The position numbers and the translations under genes are program-made. From Streptomyces carpinensis (lineage in GTDB: Bacteria > Actinomycetota > Actinomycetes > Streptomycetales > Streptomycetaceae), in assembly GCF_002154505.1 (NCBI RefSeq), contig NZ_MUBM01000129.1:1-51954 (forward strand): a stretch of DNA of 51,954 bases, read 5' to 3'. Each line of letters opens with the position of its first letter. The first letter of the stretch is position 1. The notes beneath the pieces were generated by a model. The model did not search any database. It was not told the origin of the DNA and was given only the letters and a program-made list of their open reading frames with translations. Shown here one piece after another: positions 45,415 to 51,954 of the stretch.

Positions 45415-46794
45415 CTGCTCCAGCGACACACCAGAGCCGCCTGCGCCGCCGTGGTGGCCACGGGCGCCCTGGTCCTGACCGGGCTGAGCGGCACGGCGAG
45501 CGCGGGGACGGCCGCCCCCGCCGCGCAGGCCGGCCGGTCGGCGCCGTCGGCCGCGCAGACGCTGCGCACCGCCGACACCTCCGCCGCCGTCCTGCGCGCC
45601 ATGCAGCGCGACCTGGGCATCGACCGGCAGCAGGCCGAGAGGCGGCTGGCGAACGAGGCGGAGGCGGGCGCCACGGCCGGCCGGCTGCGCGGCGCGCTGG
45701 GCGCCGACTTCGCGGGCGCCTGGGTCAGCGGTGCCGAGTCGGGCACGCTGACCGTGGCGACCACCGACGCCGCCGACGCGGCGGCGATCAGGGCGCGGGG
45801 CGCCGAGCCCGCCGTCGTGCGGTACTCGCTCACCGCGCTGGACGCCGCCAAGGCCCGTCTGGACCGGGCGGCCCGGCACACCTCGACCGCCGACGCCCCG
45901 GCCTGGTACGTCGACGTGCGCACCAACAGCGTGGTGATCGAGGCCGTCCGGCCGGCCGCGGCGCGGGCGCTGATGGAGGCCGCCGGGGTGGACCGCGGCC
46001 TGGTGCGGGTGAAGAAGGCCGCCGAACGGCCCCGCCCGCTGTACGACCTGCGGGGCGGCGACGCGTACTACATCAACGGAAACACCCGCTGCTCGATCGG
46101 GTTCCCCATCACCCGGGGTGCCCAGCAGGGCTTCGCCACGGCCGGACACTGCGGCCGGGCCGGCTCCACCACGACCGGCTCCAACCAGGTCTCACAGGGC
46201 ACCTTCCAGGCGTCGATCTTCCCCGGCAACGACATGGCCTGGGTGGCCACCAACTCCAGCTGGACCGCGACCCCCTACGTCAGCCAGAACGGGCAGAACC
46301 TCCAGGTGACCGGGTCCACCGTGGCGCCGGTCGGCTCCTCGGTGTGCCGCTCCGGTTCGACGACCGGCTGGCACTGCGGCACGGTGCAGCAGCTGAACAC
46401 CAGCGTGACCTACCAGGAAGGCACCGTCTCCGGGGTCACCCGCACCTCGGTGTGCGCGGAACCCGGCGACTCGGGCGGCTCCTTCATCTCCGGCAGCCAG
46501 GCGCAGGGCGTCACCTCCGGTGGTTCGGGCGACTGCACCAGCGGTGGGACCACGTACTTCCAGCCCGTCAACCCGATCCTGAGCACCTACGGGCTCACCC
46601 TGAAGACGACGACCGGCGGCCCCGGTGACCCGGGCGGCCCCGGTCAGCCCGGCGGCACGTGGGCGGCAGGCACCGTCTACCGGGCCGGCGACACCGTGAC
46701 CTACGGCGGCGCGACGTACCGCTGCCTCCAGGGCCACCAGGCCCAGCCCGGCTGGGAGCCGCCGAACGTACCGGCGCTGTGGCAGCGCGTGTGA
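45415..46794 (+). CDS. Secreted S1 serine protease with chitin-binding module (streptogrisin-like)
   Basis: A 459-residue pre-pro-protease with a C-terminal carbohydrate-binding module. Signal peptide 1-32 (LQRHTRAAC, hydrophobic core, GTASAGTA). A prodomain of the alpha-lytic type spans about 45-205. The mature chymotrypsin-like domain has His245 (ATAGHC), Asp273 (NDMAWV) and Ser353 (GDSGGSF). A Pro/Gly linker leads to a module like CBM5/12 (TWAAGTVYRAGDTVTYGG and GWEPPNVPALWQRV). Streptogrisin C has this architecture. No ATG, GTG or TTG precedes the signal peptide; GAGGAG lies 6 bases before CTG at 45415, so CTG is probably the start. A GTG at 45451 would lose the basic n-region. Confidence 0.85.
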   Translation: MLQRHTRAACAAVVATGALVLTGLSGTASAGTAAPAAQAGRSAPSAAQTLRTADTSAAVLRAMQRDLGIDRQQAERRLANEAEAGATAGRLRGALGADFAGAWVSGAESGTLTVATTDAADAAAIRARGAEPAVVRYSLTALDAAKARLDRAARHTSTADAPAWYVDVRTNSVVIEAVRPAAARALMEAAGVDRGLVRVKKAAERPRPLYDLRGGDAYYINGNTRCSIGFPITRGAQQGFATAGHCGRAGSTTTGSNQVSQGTFQASIFPGNDMAWVATNSSWTATPYVSQNGQNLQVTGSTVAPVGSSVCRSGSTTGWHCGTVQQLNTSVTYQEGTVSGVTRTSVCAEPGDSGGSFISGSQAQGVTSGGSGDCTSGGTTYFQPVNPILSTYGLTLKTTTGGPGDPGGPGQPGGTWAAGTVYRAGDTVTYGGATYRCLQGHQAQPGWEPPNVPALWQRV

Positions 46795-46827
46795 TCCACA
46801 TGCGGCACTGACCGCCAAGGGGGCGGA

Positions 46828-46864
46828 CGGGCCCGGGTGCGCCGTGATGGGGCACCCGGGCCCG
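46828..46864. terminator. Hairpin terminator after the protease gene
   Basis: A 13-bp perfect stem (46828-46840 with 46852-46864, CGGGCCCGGGTGC) with an 11-base loop, 34 bases after the protease stop codon. Confidence 0.75.
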
Positions 46865-46917
46865 CTGCCGTTGCCGGCCCGGCTCCCCTCGGCATGACCG
46901 TCGCACACACATGCGAA

Positions 46918-46949
46918 AGGGCCCGTACGACCGAAGTCGTACGGGCCCT
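46918..46949 (-). terminator. tuf operon terminator with UUCG tetraloop
   Basis: A 14-bp perfect stem (AGGGCCCGTACGAC, 46918-46931 with 46936-46949) closes on TTCG when read on the minus strand. This gives a C(UUCG)G tetraloop, followed by TTTC. It lies about 45 bases after the tuf stop codon and is likely to act in both directions. Confidence 0.9.
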
Positions 46950-46992
46950 CACAGGTGCTCGCAGCGGAGCTACCAGGTCAGATCCTCAAGAG

Positions 46993-48186
<1,194 letters not shown>

Positions 48187-48265
48187 TGGGGTCCTCCTGT
48201 GGAGTGGTTCTGTACGCCTTACTTCATCGGCGCCAGGTGATCTTTGCTGGATGGCCCGGATCCCC

Positions 48266-48299
48266 GGGGCATTCCGGCCGCTTTGCGGTGGAATGCCCC
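48266..48299 (-). promoter_or_regulatory. Hairpin in the fusA-tuf intergenic region
   Basis: A 10-bp stem (GGGGCATTCC, 48266-48275 with 48290-48299) encloses an inner CCGC-TTT-GCGG stem-loop. It has no U tract. It could partially terminate fusA transcription, process the mRNA or be part of tuf-specific control. No good -35/-10 pair was found here on the minus strand. Confidence 0.6.
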
Positions 48300-48342
48300 A
48301 CGAGGCTCCGGAGTCAAGCCTAAAGCGTGTGAACGGGGTGCG

Positions 48343-50469
<2,127 letters not shown>

Positions 50470-50508
50470 AAGGCTTCAGTCTTCTCTCGGTCTCGATGTG
50501 GGTAGCGA

Positions 50509-50979
50509 CTACCAGCGGTAGTGCGCGAAGGCCTTGTTGGACTCGGCCATCTTGTGCGTGTCCTCGCGCTTCTTCACAGCGGCACCGAGGCCGTTGGAGG
50601 CGTCGAGGAGCTCGTTGAGCAGACGCTCGGTCATGGTCTTCTCGCGACGGGCGCGGGAGTAACCGACCAGCCAGCGCAGCGCCAGGGTGTTGGCACGGCC
50701 GGGCTTGACCTCGACCGGCACCTGGTAGGTGGCGCCACCGACACGGCGGGACTTGACCTCGAGGGTCGGCTTGATGTTCTCGAGAGCGCGCTTGAGCGTG
50801 ATGACCGGGTCGTTGCCGGTCTTCTCGCGCAGGCCCTCCATGGCGCCGTAGACGATGCGCTCGGCGGTGGAGCGCTTGCCGTTCAGCAGCACCTTGTTGA
50901 TCAGGGAGGTCACCAGAGGAGAACCGTAGACCGGGTCGATGATGACCGGGCGCTTCGGGGCGGGGCCCTTACGAGGCAT
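50509..50979 (-). CDS. rpsG: 30S ribosomal protein S7
   Basis: S7 is a primary binder of the 16S 3' major domain, and in E. coli represses the str operon. The 156-residue product starts [20 protein letters not shown] and has [20 protein letters not shown], the family signature. It lies 2 bases after rpsL. The final residues AFAHYRW match actinobacterial S7. Confidence 0.98.
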   Translation of the reverse strand: MPRKGPAPKRPVIIDPVYGSPLVTSLINKVLLNGKRSTAERIVYGAMEGLREKTGNDPVITLKRALENIKPTLEVKSRRVGGATYQVPVEVKPGRANTLALRWLVGYSRARREKTMTERLLNELLDASNGLGAAVKKREDTHKMAESNKAFAHYRW

Positions 50980-50981
50980 TC

Positions 50982-51353
50982 TTACTTCTCCTTCTTGGCG
51001 CCGTAACGGCTGCGGGCCTGCTTGCGGTTCTTGACACCCTGGGTGTCGAGGGAGCCGCGGATGATCTTGTAGCGAACACCCGGCAGGTCCTTCACACGGC
51101 CGCCGCGCACGAGCACGATGGAGTGCTCCTGCAGGTTGTGTCCCTCACCCGGAATGTAAGCGGTGACCTCGATGCCGCTGGTCAGACGCACACGCGCGAC
51201 CTTGCGGAGGGCCGAGTTCGGCTTCTTCGGGGTGGTCGTGAACACACGCGTGCAGACGCCACGGCGCTGGGGCGAACCCTCGAGTGCGGGCGTCTTGTTC
51301 TTCTCGACCTTGTCCTGCCGGCCCTTGCGGACCAGCTGCTGGATCGTAGGCAC
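50982..51353 (-). CDS. rpsL: 30S ribosomal protein S12
   Basis: S12 is at the decoding centre; mutations at Lys43 or Lys88 cause streptomycin resistance. The 123-residue product starts [20 protein letters not shown] from GTG. Both Lys43 (in [13 protein letters not shown]) and Lys88 (in GGRVKDLPG) are wild type, so no resistance allele is seen. Promoter and leader lie upstream (51546-51574, leader of about 186 bases). First gene of the str operon. Confidence 0.98.
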   Translation of the reverse strand: MPTIQQLVRKGRQDKVEKNKTPALEGSPQRRGVCTRVFTTTPKKPNSALRKVARVRLTSGIEVTAYIPGEGHNLQEHSIVLVRGGRVKDLPGVRYKIIRGSLDTQGVKNRKQARSRYGAKKEK

Positions 51354-51403
51354 TACTTCTCCGGTTTCTGTGTGCCGATGGGTACAGCTAACCTGGAACT
51401 TCG

Positions 51404-51428
51404 CCGACCCACGCGGTCGGGTGTGTCG
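51404..51428 (-). promoter_or_regulatory. Leader element shared with rpsJ (rpsL copy)
   Basis: This 25-base segment differs from 15358-15382 at one position. It contains the same CCGACC/GGTCGG hairpin and lies about 50 bases before the rpsL start codon. A second small inverted repeat (GAATCC/GGATTC) overlaps its distal end at 51428-51442. Confidence 0.7.
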
Positions 51429-51545
51429 AATCCCGCGGATTCCCGCCGCAAGGCAGAAGAAGCGCAGATTACGGTGGCCGGTGACGGCTCCCTGGCGGTT
51501 GTAGGCACGCACGAGAGCCAGGGCACACCCCAGGCACAAGGTCTG

Positions 51546-51574
51546 AGCGTACCCAGCGCACTCACTCCGGTCAA
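51546..51574 (-). promoter_or_regulatory. str operon promoter
   Basis: TTGACC (51569-51574), a 17-base spacer and TACGCT (51546-51551) on the minus strand form a strong vegetative-type promoter. Transcription would start near 51539, giving a leader of about 186 bases before rpsL. Confidence 0.75.
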
Positions 51575-51648
51575 AACAGAAGCGGCGCGACCGGCACGCC
51601 GCACTCGCCGCGCATCGGCTCCGCCGTCCTGCCTGCTGTTCCACCCAT
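51571..51648 (-). CDS. Possible 25-residue small protein with perfect Shine-Dalgarno
   Basis: On the minus strand an ATG (51646-51648) is preceded by AAGGAGGTGA (51651-51660), complementary to the 16S 3' end over ten bases, with AGGAGG ending 5 bases before the ATG. The frame runs 25 codons ([20 protein letters not shown], then APLLF) to TGA. High third-position GC is seen after the first codons. The end overlaps the -35 of the str promoter. No product is recognised and no promoter is evident. It may be a genuine small gene or a chance match. Confidence 0.35.
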   Translation of the reverse strand: MGGTAGRTAEPMRGECGVPVAPLLF

Positions 51649-51954
51649 CGTCACCTCCTTACCACAGCTGGCGGCCGGACGCGACCCAGAAGTAAGGCGT
51701 GCGAGGGCCGAACGAGGCCGACGCGCCCCGCCATACGGGCGTCAGCGGGCGTGTCCTGGCCGTAGAGGAAGGCGCCTCGAACCCACCCGTGCTGCCCCGC
51801 GGCACGGCCGTCCGCAGCCGTATGGGACAGCCGACCGCACCCGCACCCGCAAGACGGCCGGAGCGGGCCGCGGGGGTGCGGCCGAAGCCCGCCGCGTGCT
51901 GCGGTCTCAACCCAGTCCCACCGATGAAACTCAGGGCCGTATGTCCGTGTGCGG

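Larger units (their letters stand above)
51354..51954. other. Upstream region of the str operon
   Basis: This stretch of 601 bases holds the rpsL leader with the shared element, the str promoter and the possible 25-residue gene. Beyond 51660 a minus-strand frame stays open to the window edge and ends in TAA next to the Shine-Dalgarno, but has no clear protein character; I do not call it. Confidence 0.6.

Noticed and set aside
48187..48342. A tuf-specific promoter in the fusA-tuf gap
   Set aside because: TTGACT occurs, but no -10 at a sensible distance; a promoter is known there in other Streptomyces but I cannot place it from this sequence.
51659..51954. Minus-strand frame open to the right edge, ending next to the Shine-Dalgarno of the small ORF
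   Set aside because: Codon composition is mixed, with no start or family features in view; it could be the end of a gene beyond the window but cannot be supported here.

Overview
The window reads as a stretch of Streptomyces (or a very close high-GC actinomycete) chromosome. GC content and third-codon-position GC are very high, start codons include many GTG and some TTG, zinc-ribbon S14 and L36 are used, rpsD is absent between rpsK and rpoA, and gdhA lies between the tuf and rpsJ blocks, as I recall for S. coelicolor. All calls come from reading the sequence; nothing was searched.

Layout, left to right. (1) 1-15287, all on the minus strand: the merged S10-spc-alpha ribosomal-protein block, transcribed rpsJ to rpoA and cut by the window edge inside rpoA. 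Many genes are coupled by one-base TGATG or TAATG overlaps. Several larger gaps hold strong stem-loops (rpsQ/rplN, rpsN/rpsH, rplO/secY, adk/map). (2) 15288-16037: the S10 promoter and leader plus an insulating hairpin. (3) 16038-30675: an accessory cell-surface polysaccharide locus. It has a WbaP-type initiating phosphosugar transferase, a Wzy-like polymerase, a Wzz-like copolymerase fused to a dead kinase domain, two GT4 glycosyltransferases, a nucleotide-sugar dehydrogenase, a sugar epimerase/dehydratase, a WcaF-like acyltransferase, a CDP-alcohol phosphotransferase, a cytidylyltransferase, a secreted beta-propeller/FN3 protein and a secreted SGNH/GDSL hydrolase. No Wzx flippase is visible. 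(4) 31254-32630: gdhA, with a minisatellite at its 3' end and a possible GlnR site upstream. (5) 33587-40817: a type VII secretion-like cassette made of a mycosin protease, a WXG/low-complexity protein, helical partner proteins, a DUF1023 alpha/beta hydrolase and a coupled lipoprotein. (6) 40937-46794: a GH115 alpha-glucuronidase, a divergent LysR regulator carrying an apparent one-base frameshift, and a streptogrisin-like protease with a chitin-binding module that appears to start at CTG. (7) 46993-51353, minus strand: the str operon rpsL-rpsG-fusA-tuf, with a textbook UUCG-loop terminator and a strong promoter.

The ribosomal blocks at both ends are the conserved frame. The roughly 31 kb between tuf and rpsJ is accessory DNA concerned with surface glycopolymer synthesis, secretion and extracellular hydrolysis. 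The most interesting items are: an element of 24/25 identical bases shared by the rpsL and rpsJ leaders; the DUF1023 hydrolase-lipoprotein module, which resembles a T7SS lipase toxin with a lipoprotein immunity partner; the WbaP/Wzy locus combined with CDP-alcohol chemistry and a catalytically dead Wzz-kinase; and a structured RNA element between rpsN and rpsH.
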